This document shows, one piece after another, positions 7,469-16,225 of a stretch of 39,002 nucleotides of DNA (position 1 is the stretch's first letter; each line of letters opens with the position of its first letter). The DNA lies in assembly GCA_964492245.1 (NCBI GenBank), contig CAZBJJ010000016.1, positions 1 to 39,002 on the forward strand, written 5' to 3'. The notes below the pieces were generated by a model, which did not search any database, was not told where the DNA came from, and saw only the letters and a list, made by a program, of their open reading frames with translations. Origin of the DNA: CAZBJJ01 sp964492245 (GTDB taxonomy: Bacteria > Spirochaetota > Spirochaetia > Treponematales > Breznakiellaceae). The translations under genes were made by a program, and so were the position numbers.

Positions 7469-9607
7469 CTAGAAAGTGAGCTCCAGGCGTTGGCAGGCAT
7501 AGCCAGCCCTGCTCTGGCTGGTGCTGTCGTCGGCATGGCCACCACAGGAGAAGATCTGCTTACCGCTTAGGGCTAGCCTTTTTCCATCTGCGTTTACCAG
7601 GCTTAGGTAGTCGGCGGGCACCTTAAGCTGAACGCTCATTGTCTGTCCCTTTTTAATAAAGACCCTCTTGTAGGCCAAAAGCTGGCGAATTGGGGCTTCC
7701 TGTGCATTTGCCGGATCCCGCTGAAGGTACAGCTGCACAACTTCGTCGCTGTCGACATTGCCCTTATTGCGAACTAGGACAGTGAACTGCGCATCTTCCC
7801 CTTTGCCAGGAGTGCTTTCAAGACTTAGGTTTGAATACTCAAACTTCGTATACGAAAGCCCATAGCCAAAGGTCCAGGCCATTGGTTTTTTAGAGAAGCG
7901 ATAGGTCCTGCCCTGCATTGAATAATCGGTCATTGGAGGCAGGTCGGCCGTGTTCTGTGGATAGGATATTGGAAGACGACCGGCAGGAGAGTAATCGCCA
8001 AAGAGGACATCGGCAATGGCCTGTCCGCCCTGCTCGCCCGGATACCAGGCATTTACAATGGCATTTACCTTTGTCTCTAGCTTACTCAGGTCAACTGGGC
8101 TGCCCCCCATAAGGGTGAGTACAATTGGCTTTCCTAGGCGGGAAAGTCGCTCGACCAGCAAGGACTGTGAGCCGGGCAGGTGAAGGTTTACGCGGTCATC
8201 GCCACCGTCGGATTCCGCATTGCCCCCCTCTTCGCCCTCCTCTTCGCGCGAGAGCCCCATAAAAAGCAATACTACATCGCTTTTTTCAGCAATTGCCTCG
8301 GCCTCGGCCATATAGCGATCGGCTGTGGCACCCCAATAGGATTCCTCTACCCTACTGCGTTCGCAGCCTTTTACATAGCGCACCGTGGCATCGGGGCCAA
8401 GGGTGGCGCGAATGCCGTCCAGCGGGGTGATGTAATTGCCACTTTCGCCGTGGTAATTGGCTTCCAGGGCCAGACGGTCGTAGGCATTTGGGCCAATAAC
8501 GGCATAGGAAAGCTTCTTGCTCTTGTCCAAGGGCAAAAGGCCGTCGTTTTTCATTAACACCAGGCTTTCGCGGGCCATGCGCCGGGAAAGCTCTAAGTGT
8601 TCTTTGCAGGCGACGACATCGAAGGGGATGGCAGAATATTTACATTTTTCCGGGGGGTCGAGCTGGCCCAAAAGAATGCGCGCCTTCATAAGTCGAGAGA
8701 CCGCAATGTTCAGCTCGGCCTGGGTAAGATGCTTTTCTTTAATAGCTTCGTACATGGCCTCTCGCGTCTTGCCGCAGTTAAGGTCGCAGCCTGTTTTAAG
8801 GGCAAGGGCCGCGGCCTCGGCCATGGTGGGGGTGAGTTTATGGTGGGCCCAGATATCGTCGATGGCCCCGCAGTCGGAGACGTAGTAGCCTTCGAAACCC
8901 CATTCCCCGCGAAGAATTTTATTCATAAGGGTATCGCTGGCACAACAGGCCTCGCCATTGGTGCGATTATAGGCACCCATTATTGAATAGGCCTTTGCCT
9001 CGGTAATACAGGCCTTAAATGCAGGTAAATAGGTCTCTTCTAAATCCTTTGCGCTGGCCTTGGCGTCGAAGCCATGGCGCAGGGATTCCGGCCCCGAATG
9101 CACTGCATAGTGCTTGGGGGTAGCTATCAATTTAAAATAGACAGGGTCATCGCCCTGGAGGGCCTTACAAAAGGCAACCCCCATGCGAGAGGTAAGATGG
9201 GGATCTTCGCCAAAGGTCTCTTGGCCACGGCCCCAGCGGGGGTCCCTGAATATATTGATATTCGGGCTCCAATAGGACAGGCCAAAATAAATGCCCCGCT
9301 CGCCACGGCGGGCATTCTCGTGGTGTTTGGCCCGAGCCTCGTCGCTTATGGCGGTGCCGACCTTAAACAGCAGGTCGTCGTTAAAACTGGCAGCCATGCC
9401 AATCGATTGCGGGAAGATAGTGGCAATACCCGCACGAGCCACTCCGTGCAAGGCCTCGTTCCACCAGTTGTGGGCCGGAAGACCCAAACGGGGAATGGCT
9501 GGGGCGGTATAGAAGGTCTGTTCGATCTTCTCTTCGACAGTCATGCGAGAGACCAAGTCGGCAACGCGCTCATCAATTGGAGCAGAAGGATCCTTGTATA
9601 ATTCCAT
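7469..9607 (-). CDS. Glycoside hydrolase family 3 (beta-xylosidase/glucosidase-like)
   Basis: The 712-residue enzyme has the three-part GH3 layout: an N-terminal TIM barrel (about 10-310), the alpha/beta sandwich C domain (about 345-560, including NDGLLPLDKSK and VIGPNA) and a C-terminal fibronectin-III-like domain (about 600-690). The nucleophile is Asp245 in YYVSDCGAIDD. The start region (LPAHNWWNEALHGVARAG) is typical of plant- and bacterial-type beta-xylosidases or beta-glucosidases. There is no signal peptide, so it probably cleaves imported oligosaccharides in the cytoplasm. A perfect TATAAT ends 6 nt before the ATG at 9607, and the GAGGA touching the ATG is too close to act as a Shine-Dalgarno sequence. 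The gene follows the ABC exporter pair on the same strand. Family is certain; sugar specificity is not. Confidence 0.93.
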   Translation of the reverse strand: MELYKDPSAPIDERVADLVSRMTVEEKIEQTFYTAPAIPRLGLPAHNWWNEALHGVARAGIATIFPQSIGMAASFNDDLLFKVGTAISDEARAKHHENARRGERGIYFGLSYWSPNINIFRDPRWGRGQETFGEDPHLTSRMGVAFCKALQGDDPVYFKLIATPKHYAVHSGPESLRHGFDAKASAKDLEETYLPAFKACITEAKAYSIMGAYNRTNGEACCASDTLMNKILRGEWGFEGYYVSDCGAIDDIWAHHKLTPTMAEAAALALKTGCDLNCGKTREAMYEAIKEKHLTQAELNIAVSRLMKARILLGQLDPPEKCKYSAIPFDVVACKEHLELSRRMARESLVLMKNDGLLPLDKSKKLSYAVIGPNAYDRLALEANYHGESGNYITPLDGIRATLGPDATVRYVKGCERSRVEESYWGATADRYMAEAEAIAEKSDVVLLFMGLSREEEGEEGGNAESDGGDDRVNLHLPGSQSLLVERLSRLGKPIVLTLMGGSPVDLSKLETKVNAIVNAWYPGEQGGQAIADVLFGDYSPAGRLPISYPQNTADLPPMTDYSMQGRTYRFSKKPMAWTFGYGLSYTKFEYSNLSLESTPGKGEDAQFTVLVRNKGNVDSDEVVQLYLQRDPANAQEAPIRQLLAYKRVFIKKGQTMSVQLKVPADYLSLVNADGKRLALSGKQIFSCGGHADDSTSQSRAGYACQRLELTF

Positions 9608-9613
9608 TCCTCA

Positions 9614-9619
9614 ATTATA
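9614..9619 (-). promoter_or_regulatory. -10 element directly before the GH3 start codon
   Basis: Minus-strand TATAAT (9619-9614) matches consensus perfectly and is followed by 6 nt and then ATG. No convincing -35 box is seen 16-18 nt upstream. If used, the mRNA would begin at or next to the start codon. Confidence 0.45.
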
Positions 9620-9670
9620 GCGGATAAATATATTAAAGGTATCCGGTAATTTTCTGATAAATATCAAAAT

Positions 9671-11440
9671 TTATCGGGCAGTATCCCTAGTATACAGGCT
9701 GGCATAGGCCCCATCTTTGGCCAACAGCTCCTCGTGATTGCCGGATTCTAAAATTTTTCCATCTTCTATGTGATAGATAATATCTGCATTTCGAATGGTG
9801 GAAAGCCGGTGGGCAATGACAAAGCTTGTCCGCCCTTTTAAGAGGTTTTCTATTCCCGCCTGAATGGCCAGCTCGGTTTCGGTATCCACCGCACTGGTTG
9901 CCTCGTCTAAAATAAGCACCCGAGGGTCCGAAAGGAGGACGCGGGCAAAGGCAACCAGCTGGCGTTGGCCCATCGATAGACTCTGCCCGCGCTCGCTTAC
10001 CACGGTGTTATAGCCATCATCCAGAGCCATAATAAAATCGTGCCCATGCACCGCCTTTGCCGCTGCCATTACCTCCTCGTCGCTGGCATCCAGTTTTCCA
10101 TACCGAATATTGTCCATAATGGTCCCCGAAAACAAAAAGCTGTCCTGGAGCATTACCCCCACCTGGGAGCGCAGCGAAGAAATGCTCACATCGTGAATAT
10201 CAATGCCATCGATAGTTATTTTTCCCCGCTGGGGTATATAAAAACGCGAAAGTAGATTGACAATGGTTGTCTTTCCCGCTCCTGTGGGGCCCACAATTGC
10301 CACCGAAAGGCCGGGAGTTGTCTCGAAACTTACATCCTGCAAGACGGGATGCCCCTCCTCGTAGGCAAAATCCACATGGCTAAACTCCACATGTCCACGG
10401 ATGGGTGGCAGGGCAATGGCCCCGGGGGCATCCTCTATTAGGGCGGGCTCGTCCAAAAGCTCATATATACGCTCAAGATAGGCTGCAGCGGTAACAAGCG
10501 AATTGTAAAAGTTTCCAATGTTTTGAATTGGCTGCCAAAAGCGCCAAATATAGCCAATAAAGGCGATTAGAGTGCCCACCGTTATGGAGCCACTGAGCCA
10601 GATGACACCGGCTATATAGACTAAGGAGACGCTGGCGGTAGAAATATTGTCTATAATGGGCCACATAGCAAAGTTCAGCATAACCGCCTTGTACCAATTG
10701 CTGCGGTAATCGACGCCCAAGGCCTCCATATTGGACTTTGTCCTAGCCTGGACCGCAAAGGACTGGGTAATTTTCATGCCGGCAAGGCTCTCGTGCAAAT
10801 AGGCGTTTAAATTTGCCTGTTTGTGGCTCACCCGCTGCCAGGCGCGGTGTTGCACGCCTTTTATAAGCAGGATAACCAGTATCATAACTGGTAGGCCGGC
10901 CATACAGATAAGGGTAAGACGGGTATCAATAATGAGCATAAAGCCAACAATGAAAATTATGGTAAAGAGATCGGTAATAAGGCTTATCAGGCCATTGGAA
11001 ATAAGATCCGAAAGCGAATTAACATAATTTACTAAGCGTATTAAAATTTTGCCATGGGGACGCGAATCGAAATAGGTAAAGGGAAGGCTCTGCAATTTCT
11101 TAAACAGGTCGGAACGCAGGTTTAAAATAACGTTTTGCCCGATTTTTGTCATAAGCCTAATTCTCAGGGCCTGCCCTCCGGCATTCAACAGGACGATACA
11201 GGCCAAAAGGACGGCAAATTTAACTAAAAGTGCCACATCCTTTTGGGGAATGGCAATATCAATTGCCTGTTTTATTAAAAAAGGTGCAGCCAAAGAGACC
11301 AGCGAGGCGCTAATCATAAGGATGAGGGCAAAAAAGACCTGTTTTTTATGAGGTGCCAGATAGCGCAAAAGCCTTTTTATATGATGGGGCTTAAAGCTGG
11401 TTATGTTTTCTTCATCAATATCGTACCTATTGCGCGCCAT
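9671..11440 (-). CDS. ABC exporter half-transporter, canonical Walker B subunit
   Basis: The 589-residue protein is a type IV ABC exporter half: six transmembrane helices (about 30-320), then a nucleotide-binding domain with Walker A GPTGAGKTT, Walker B VLILDEATSAVD with the catalytic Glu, and the H-loop His in IAHRLST. The signature motif is LSMGQ instead of LSGGQ. The partner encoded just upstream has a normal signature but an Asp in place of the catalytic Glu, so the two weak elements would fall in the same composite ATP site, as in heterodimeric exporters such as TM287/288 and BmrCD. The start overlaps the partner gene by 14 nt. The cargo could be drugs, lipids or peptides and cannot be told from sequence. 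Confidence 0.92.
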   Translation of the reverse strand: MARNRYDIDEENITSFKPHHIKRLLRYLAPHKKQVFFALILMISASLVSLAAPFLIKQAIDIAIPQKDVALLVKFAVLLACIVLLNAGGQALRIRLMTKIGQNVILNLRSDLFKKLQSLPFTYFDSRPHGKILIRLVNYVNSLSDLISNGLISLITDLFTIIFIVGFMLIIDTRLTLICMAGLPVMILVILLIKGVQHRAWQRVSHKQANLNAYLHESLAGMKITQSFAVQARTKSNMEALGVDYRSNWYKAVMLNFAMWPIIDNISTASVSLVYIAGVIWLSGSITVGTLIAFIGYIWRFWQPIQNIGNFYNSLVTAAAYLERIYELLDEPALIEDAPGAIALPPIRGHVEFSHVDFAYEEGHPVLQDVSFETTPGLSVAIVGPTGAGKTTIVNLLSRFYIPQRGKITIDGIDIHDVSISSLRSQVGVMLQDSFLFSGTIMDNIRYGKLDASDEEVMAAAKAVHGHDFIMALDDGYNTVVSERGQSLSMGQRQLVAFARVLLSDPRVLILDEATSAVDTETELAIQAGIENLLKGRTSFVIAHRLSTIRNADIIYHIEDGKILESGNHEELLAKDGAYASLYTRDTAR

Positions 11441-13154
11441 GCTCCCCTCCTATCTGGTGTAGCCATACATTGCGATAATATCCGGGGCGGGCGATCAATT
11501 CCCGATGACTGCCCCGATCGCTGAGCCTGCCATTTTCGATGACCATTACAGAATCTGCTATTTTAAGGCTAGAAATTCTGTGGGCAATGATTAATATGGT
11601 ATGCTGGCCCTTTAATTGTTCAATGCTCGCTCTAATTTTTTCTTCGGTCTCTAGGTCGACGCTCGAGGTGGTATCGTCCAAGATCATTATAGGGGTATCG
11701 GCTGCAATGAGCCGGGCCAGGGTAAGACGCTGGCGCTGCCCCCCAGAGAGCCCCACCCCGCGCTCGCCAACCACTGTTTGGTAACCTTCGCTTGTCTTTG
11801 TTACAAAGTCGTGGGCCACCGCCAATTTTGCCGCATGTCGCACCCGTTCATCGCTCATGGTGATATCGGCAAAGGCAATATTGCCCTCGATGCTGTCTGA
11901 AAATAAAAAGGGATCCTGCATGGCTACGCCAACGTTTGCGCGAAGTGAGTCTATATCCCAATTTTTCACATCAATACCATCCACCAATATCTGGCCCTTG
12001 CTTGCCTCGTACCACCGGGGAATAAGGCGGGAAATGGTAGATTTCCCCGAGCCGGTTGGCCCTAAAATGCCCACACAGCTGCCGGCTTCAATTTTAAAGG
12101 AGAGATCATTTAACACGGCGGCCTCGCCATAGCTAAAAGAGACCGATTTAAATTCTATTTCGCCCTTGGTCTTTTCTGTAGCCCAGGCCCTGTCGGCCAA
12201 AAGAATGCGGGGCTCAACCTGATACACTGCATAGACCCGCTCTGCCGAAGCTCGAAAGCGCTGCACATCGTTAATCAGCCAGCCGAGCATGTTTAAAGGT
12301 TGGGTTATAGCCCAGATAAGGCCGTTGAAGACCACTAAGTCGCCCATGCTCATTTTGCCGTGAATAATAAAAATACCCCCGACGAGGATGAGCAGAACGG
12401 GCATTAATCCGGTACAGGTATCGATAAGGGGAATAAAGGTCCCCCAGACCCGGGCCGATTCCAGGTTGGCATCTTGAAAGCCTGTATTTTCTTTTTCGAA
12501 GCGCTGGGTTTCGAAGTCTTCGCGGGTAAAGGCCCGCACCACTCTATTGCCAGAAATATTTTCCTGCACCCTGGTGTTTAAACTGGAAAACTGGGCCCGT
12601 ATTTTTGCGAACATGGGTTTGACCCTTAGCATGAGCATGGTCACAAAGAGGCCAATAAAGGGAGTTAGCGTGAGCAGCACCAAGCTGAGTTGCCAATTAA
12701 CCGAAAAAAGCACCGACACGGCAAAGATAAATACGACGATGTTTTCAAATAATTGATAGATAACCCAGGCGGTAAAATGTCGAATTGCCTCTAAATCGCT
12801 GGAAAGGGCGGTCATTAAATCGCCAGTGCGCGTTTTATCGAAATAGGCAAAATCTTGACGGTGTAAATGGGCAAAACAGTCTTCCCGAATAGCCTTATAC
12901 GTATTTTGCGAGACATGCTCAAAAACCATCTGATAGCTATAGCGAATGAGCGCCTTTATAAGAGTTGTTCCAATGATAATAGAAATAAAAAGCCAAATTA
13001 AATGTTTTTCGTCGCCTAACACTACCCTGTCTACAAGTTGGCCCGAGATCCTCGGATTGACCATGTTGAGACCCGACACAAGTACTGTAAGAAGGAGCCC
13101 AAGGGCCATTCTAAATCTGTACCGTTTAATATATTGCCAAAGCCATTTTGCCAT
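11427..13154 (-). CDS. ABC exporter half-transporter, degenerate Walker B subunit
   Basis: The 575-residue protein has six transmembrane helices (about 15-300) and a C-terminal nucleotide-binding domain with Walker A GPTGSGKST, signature LSGGQRQR and H-loop IIAHRIS. Walker B reads IMILDDTTSSVD: the residue after the Walker B Asp is Asp, not the catalytic Glu, the usual mark of the degenerate site in heterodimeric exporters. It therefore pairs with the 589-residue subunit that follows and overlaps it by 14 nt. The ATG at 13154 is preceded by an AAGG-type Shine-Dalgarno sequence. Divergent from the TPR genes across about 240 nt of AT-rich spacer. Confidence 0.92.
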   Translation of the reverse strand: MAKWLWQYIKRYRFRMALGLLLTVLVSGLNMVNPRISGQLVDRVVLGDEKHLIWLFISIIIGTTLIKALIRYSYQMVFEHVSQNTYKAIREDCFAHLHRQDFAYFDKTRTGDLMTALSSDLEAIRHFTAWVIYQLFENIVVFIFAVSVLFSVNWQLSLVLLTLTPFIGLFVTMLMLRVKPMFAKIRAQFSSLNTRVQENISGNRVVRAFTREDFETQRFEKENTGFQDANLESARVWGTFIPLIDTCTGLMPVLLILVGGIFIIHGKMSMGDLVVFNGLIWAITQPLNMLGWLINDVQRFRASAERVYAVYQVEPRILLADRAWATEKTKGEIEFKSVSFSYGEAAVLNDLSFKIEAGSCVGILGPTGSGKSTISRLIPRWYEASKGQILVDGIDVKNWDIDSLRANVGVAMQDPFLFSDSIEGNIAFADITMSDERVRHAAKLAVAHDFVTKTSEGYQTVVGERGVGLSGGQRQRLTLARLIAADTPIMILDDTTSSVDLETEEKIRASIEQLKGQHTILIIAHRISSLKIADSVMVIENGRLSDRGSHRELIARPGYYRNVWLHQIGGEHGAQ

Positions 13155-13308
13155 AGGTACCTACCTTAGCAGACAATATCAAGAATAATTTACTTTTGAA
13201 AGGGGGTTCTGGCCTAAAATCTATAGAGGAAACACCTTAATTTTTTTTTTGATATTTTTCCTAGCTCATATAAAATTGACAATTTTGGAGTTATTTAACA
13301 AATTATGC

Positions 13309-13336
13309 TTGATTTTTTTAGTCATTCTTTTATACT
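13309..13336 (+). promoter_or_regulatory. Promoter of the TPR-rlmN genes
   Basis: TTGATT (13309-13314) and TATACT (13331-13336) are separated by 16 nt. Transcription would start near 13343, giving a leader of about 50 nt before the ATG at 13394. The rest of 13155-13393 is AT-rich, including a T10 run near 13241, and shows no gene. Confidence 0.6.
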
Positions 13337-13393
13337 TAATGTAAGAATAGAATATTGAAAAGTGTTAGCGTAAGAGTTAATAAGGAAGTGGGC

Positions 13394-13732
13394 ATGGATG
13401 CAAAAAAAATCTTTGAGCGATTTAGCGAAGAAGGCTTCATTAAGCAAACCCATTCAACTCCTGTAAATTCTCAGCAGAAGGCACAATTAAACCGCAAGGG
13501 AAATATTCTTTTTAATGAAGGCAAGATCGAGGCTGCCCGTAGAGTTTTTATAACAACGGGCTATAGCGACGGCCTGATTCGTGTTGGCGATTGGTATCGA
13601 AAACAGGGCAGGGAAATAGAGGCTCTAAAAATGTACTGGATCGCACCGGAACGAAAAAAAGCAGAGGAAATTATTTTGCGGGTAGCCGCATATGTACAAA
13701 ATTTAATGCAAGAGGATGCAAAAGATGAGTGA
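13394..13732 (+). CDS. Small TPR-related protein of unknown function
   Basis: The 112-residue protein is acidic to neutral, helical and soluble, with a segment (LNRKGNILFNEGKIEAARRV) that looks like one TPR helix pair, followed by a second likely helical pair (IRVGDWYRKQGREIEALKMY). The start ATG at 13394 is preferred over a TTG at 13355 because AAGGAAG lies 6-7 nt upstream. Its stop overlaps the start of the larger TPR gene, so the two are probably translated together. I do not recognise a specific family; the context suggests a partner of the 407-residue TPR protein. Confidence 0.7.
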   Translation: MDAKKIFERFSEEGFIKQTHSTPVNSQQKAQLNRKGNILFNEGKIEAARRVFITTGYSDGLIRVGDWYRKQGREIEALKMYWIAPERKKAEEIILRVAAYVQNLMQEDAKDE

Positions 13733-14948
13733 AGAATTGTTCAAACAAAACGACTTACTAGAAGAAGACCAGCTTGCCCCTGCAACCGATACCCATGAAA
13801 CTGAAGTTATTAGTGAGGTGGCCGAAACAGCCGGGGATGTTGAAATAAGCGAAACTCAGGAATCTGCAGAGGAAAAGGAATTCCAAGAAATATCTGACCT
13901 CTCTAAAAAAGGCTATCAACTGTTAAAGGACAATAAAATTGCCGATGCCGTAGCTGCCTTCGAAGAGATCCTTGCCAAAGATCCCGACAACAACTACGCC
14001 CTTGTGGGCTTGGGAGACGCTGCCCGCAAACAGGGGGCATTCAGGGAGGCGGTCGAGCATTACCGTCGCTGCCTTTTGCATCACCCTGGCAATAATTATG
14101 CACTTTTTGGCCTGGCAGATTGCTATAAGGCCCTTAATCAATACAACAAGGCCATAGATATTTGGGAACAGTACCTCCTGCACGACGATAAAAATATAAC
14201 CGTTTTAACCCGTGTAGCCGATGCCTACCGAAAGGTCCGCGATCGCCAGCGCTCCAAAACAATTTATTTGCGCGTCCTGGAAATGGAAGAGAACAACCCC
14301 TATGCCCTTATTGGCCTGGGCCATTTGCACTACGATTTTAAAGAATATCGCGATGCCCTGTACTACTGGGAGCGCATGTTGGAAATAAACCGCTCCACGG
14401 TCGATATCCGCGTACTGACCTCCATTGGCAACTGTCACCGAAAACTTAAGACCTACGAAGAGGGGGTCCCCTATTTTCAACAGGCCCTCGATATGGACAA
14501 GAAAAATTTTTATGCCCTCTTTGGTCTGGCCGACTGTTACCGCGGCATGAACCAACAATTTAAATCGCTAGAATATTGGAACAAAATACTCGAGCAGGAT
14601 CCGCGCAACAAGGTTATACTTACCCGCGCCGGCGATGCCTATAGAAATATGGGCGATTACGACAATGCGGGTATCTACTACGAGCGGGCCCTGAATATCG
14701 AGTTCGATGTGTACGCGGTCTTGGGTATGGCCATTGTGGCCAAAATGCAGGGGCGCTACGACGAGGCCATTACCTCGCTCCAAAGTCTTATTCAGCAGGA
14801 CCCGCGCAATTACCGGCTGTACATAGAGCTCTCCGACTCCTGGCTTAAAAAAGGCGATCGGACAAAGGCGGCCGAGGTTTTGGCCGAGTACCAAAAACTG
14901 GGCAACCGCAATTTATTCATAAATGAAATGATGGATAAACTGCGCTGA
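13725..14948 (+). CDS. Tetratricopeptide-repeat protein
   Basis: The protein (407 residues from ATG 13725; an in-frame ATG lies at 13716) has an acidic, low-complexity N-terminus rich in Glu and Asp (about 1-60), then about nine TPR-like repeats with spacing near 34 residues (for example NNYALVGLGDAARKQGAFRE and NFYALFGLADCYRGMNQQFK). ATG 13725 is favoured because AGAGG lies 9 nt upstream, whereas it touches ATG 13716. There is no signal peptide or membrane segment. TPR arrays act as protein-binding scaffolds; the partner is unknown. It overlaps the small gene before it and is 2 nt from rlmN, so the three form one unit. Confidence 0.88.
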   Translation: MSEELFKQNDLLEEDQLAPATDTHETEVISEVAETAGDVEISETQESAEEKEFQEISDLSKKGYQLLKDNKIADAVAAFEEILAKDPDNNYALVGLGDAARKQGAFREAVEHYRRCLLHHPGNNYALFGLADCYKALNQYNKAIDIWEQYLLHDDKNITVLTRVADAYRKVRDRQRSKTIYLRVLEMEENNPYALIGLGHLHYDFKEYRDALYYWERMLEINRSTVDIRVLTSIGNCHRKLKTYEEGVPYFQQALDMDKKNFYALFGLADCYRGMNQQFKSLEYWNKILEQDPRNKVILTRAGDAYRNMGDYDNAGIYYERALNIEFDVYAVLGMAIVAKMQGRYDEAITSLQSLIQQDPRNYRLYIELSDSWLKKGDRTKAAEVLAEYQKLGNRNLFINEMMDKLR

Positions 14949-14950
14949 GC

Positions 14951-16015
14951 ATGGACCGCCACCCGGTTTTAAGTGATAGCCTCCCTGTTTTAAGTGGCAG
15001 TCTCCCCGAGGAGCTTGCCAAGACATTTTCGAAGCTCCCGGCCTACCGCAGTCGCCAAATTTTTAAATGGATTTCCCGGGGTGTTTCCTCCTTTAGCGAG
15101 ATGAGCGACCTGCCTTTAAACCTGCGGGAAAGCCTGGAAAATACATACCGCCTGCATTCCAGCCATGTTTCGAAAAGACTTTTCGATGCCGATGGCACGA
15201 CCAAATTACAGATTGTTCTGGAAGATGGTTCGTCAATAGAAGCTGTTCTTTTAGTTGATGGCGAAGGCCGGCGGACAGCCTGTATTTCCACCCAGGTCGG
15301 CTGTCCCGTTGGCTGCGTATTTTGTAAAACAGGTAGCCTGGGCTTTTTGCGCAATTTGAATGCTGCAGAAATAATTGAGCAGTTCTATCATCTTATGCAA
15401 CTGCACTCCCCCATTTCGAACATTGTAATAATGGGCATGGGCGAACCCCTGTTAAACCTAGATGCCCTAGCCAAGGCGATAGGGCTTTTAACTGAAGCTA
15501 CCGGCCTGGCCCTTTCGCCACGCCGCATAACTCTTTCCACAAGTGGCCCAATTGCCGGCATCGAAGAGCTCATTGCCCGCCGCCTTCCCCTGCGCCTGGC
15601 TGTTTCCATTACCACGGCCGACAATGAATTGCGCTCCCGCCTTATGCCCATTGGCAGGGCAAATCCTCTGCCCGCTTTAAAAACAGCCCTTTTGCAACAT
15701 CAGGCAGTTTTTGGTAAGCGTATAAGCCTCGAAGCGGTCCTCCTCGGTGGGCTGAATACTCGCCCTGCCGACATCAAAGCCCTTATTCAGTTTTGCCAGG
15801 GCCTAGAAGTGATGGTTAATCTTATCCCCTGGAACCCTGTAGAGGGCCTATGCTTTGAAGACAGGGCACTGCAGGTACCCAGCGCAAAGGAAGTGGCCGT
15901 ATTCACCCACGAATTGAAAAAAGCGGGCATACCGGTACAGCGGCGCATGGAAAAAGGGCAATCGGTAAACGGGGCATGTGGGCAGTTGGGCAACCTCAAT
16001 CTTAAACGACCTTGA
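14951..16015 (+). CDS. rlmN: 23S rRNA/tRNA adenine-C2 methyltransferase RlmN
   Basis: The 354-residue protein is a radical-SAM enzyme that methylates C2 of A2503 in 23S rRNA and A37 in some tRNAs. The cluster motif is Cys118-x3-Cys122-x2-Cys125 (CPVGCVFC), and the second conserved Cys used in the methyl-transfer mechanism is Cys343 in NGACGQL near the C-terminus. Other family marks are CISTQVGCP, MGMGEPLLN and NLIPWNP. The ATG is 2 nt after the TPR stop codon, so it is probably translationally coupled. All catalytic residues seem present and the length is normal. Confidence 0.96.
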   Translation: MDRHPVLSDSLPVLSGSLPEELAKTFSKLPAYRSRQIFKWISRGVSSFSEMSDLPLNLRESLENTYRLHSSHVSKRLFDADGTTKLQIVLEDGSSIEAVLLVDGEGRRTACISTQVGCPVGCVFCKTGSLGFLRNLNAAEIIEQFYHLMQLHSPISNIVIMGMGEPLLNLDALAKAIGLLTEATGLALSPRRITLSTSGPIAGIEELIARRLPLRLAVSITTADNELRSRLMPIGRANPLPALKTALLQHQAVFGKRISLEAVLLGGLNTRPADIKALIQFCQGLEVMVNLIPWNPVEGLCFEDRALQVPSAKEVAVFTHELKKAGIPVQRRMEKGQSVNGACGQLGNLNLKRP

Positions 16016-16042
16016 CCTTTTTTTGCCCTCGGTCTATGTTAA

Positions 16043-16161
16043 GTCTGCCGATATCGGGGTGGTTGGATGAGCTTATCGGGCCGTTGGCCTACAAGCACAT
16101 CCTGCCTGAGATTATACCCGTCGAACCTGCTCCGGATAATGCCGGCGAAGGGAATGTAGAC
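16043..16161 (+). promoter_or_regulatory. TPP (thi-box) riboswitch
   Basis: The RNA carries the conserved thi-box parts in order: CGGGGTGG (16055-16062), CTGAGATTATACCC (16106-16119 region), then GAACCTG, CGGATAATGCC and GCGAAGGGA (to about 16152). GTCT (16043-16046) and AGAC (16158-16161) can close a P1 helix; exact ends are approximate. Thiamine pyrophosphate binding would lower expression of the thiBPQ genes downstream. The 5' side includes a perfect palindrome CCGATATCGG (16048-16057) overlapping the conserved GGGG. Confidence 0.93.
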
Positions 16162-16165
16162 GCTG

Positions 16166-16217
16166 CCTTTCGGCACCCAAGTAAAACTTGGGAACCCCGC
16201 CCCCCTCGGTCGAAAGG
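16166..16217 (+). promoter_or_regulatory. Shine-Dalgarno-sequestering helix of the TPP riboswitch
   Basis: CCTTTCGGC (16166-16174) can pair with GGTCGAAAGG (16209-16217 side), nine pairs with one G-U, covering the AAAGG Shine-Dalgarno sequence of thiB. Inside the loop is a small CCAAG/CTTGG hairpin. No T-run follows, so control at translation start is more likely than termination. Confidence 0.6.
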
Positions 16218-16225
16218 ATGGACCA

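Noticed and set aside
8180..9601. Several long plus-strand frames inside the GH3 gene
   Set aside because: They are antisense shadows of a full-length GH3 enzyme with intact motifs; the high third-position GC of that gene keeps the opposite strand open.
9655..9680. GATAAAT/ATTTATC inverted repeat after the exporter genes as a terminator
   Set aside because: The stem is AT-rich and is not followed by a T-run on either strand.
13276..13305. A perfect TTGACA at 13276-13281 as the -35 box of the TPR genes
   Set aside because: No acceptable -10 box lies 16-18 nt downstream; the TTGATT/TATACT pair slightly further on fits better.
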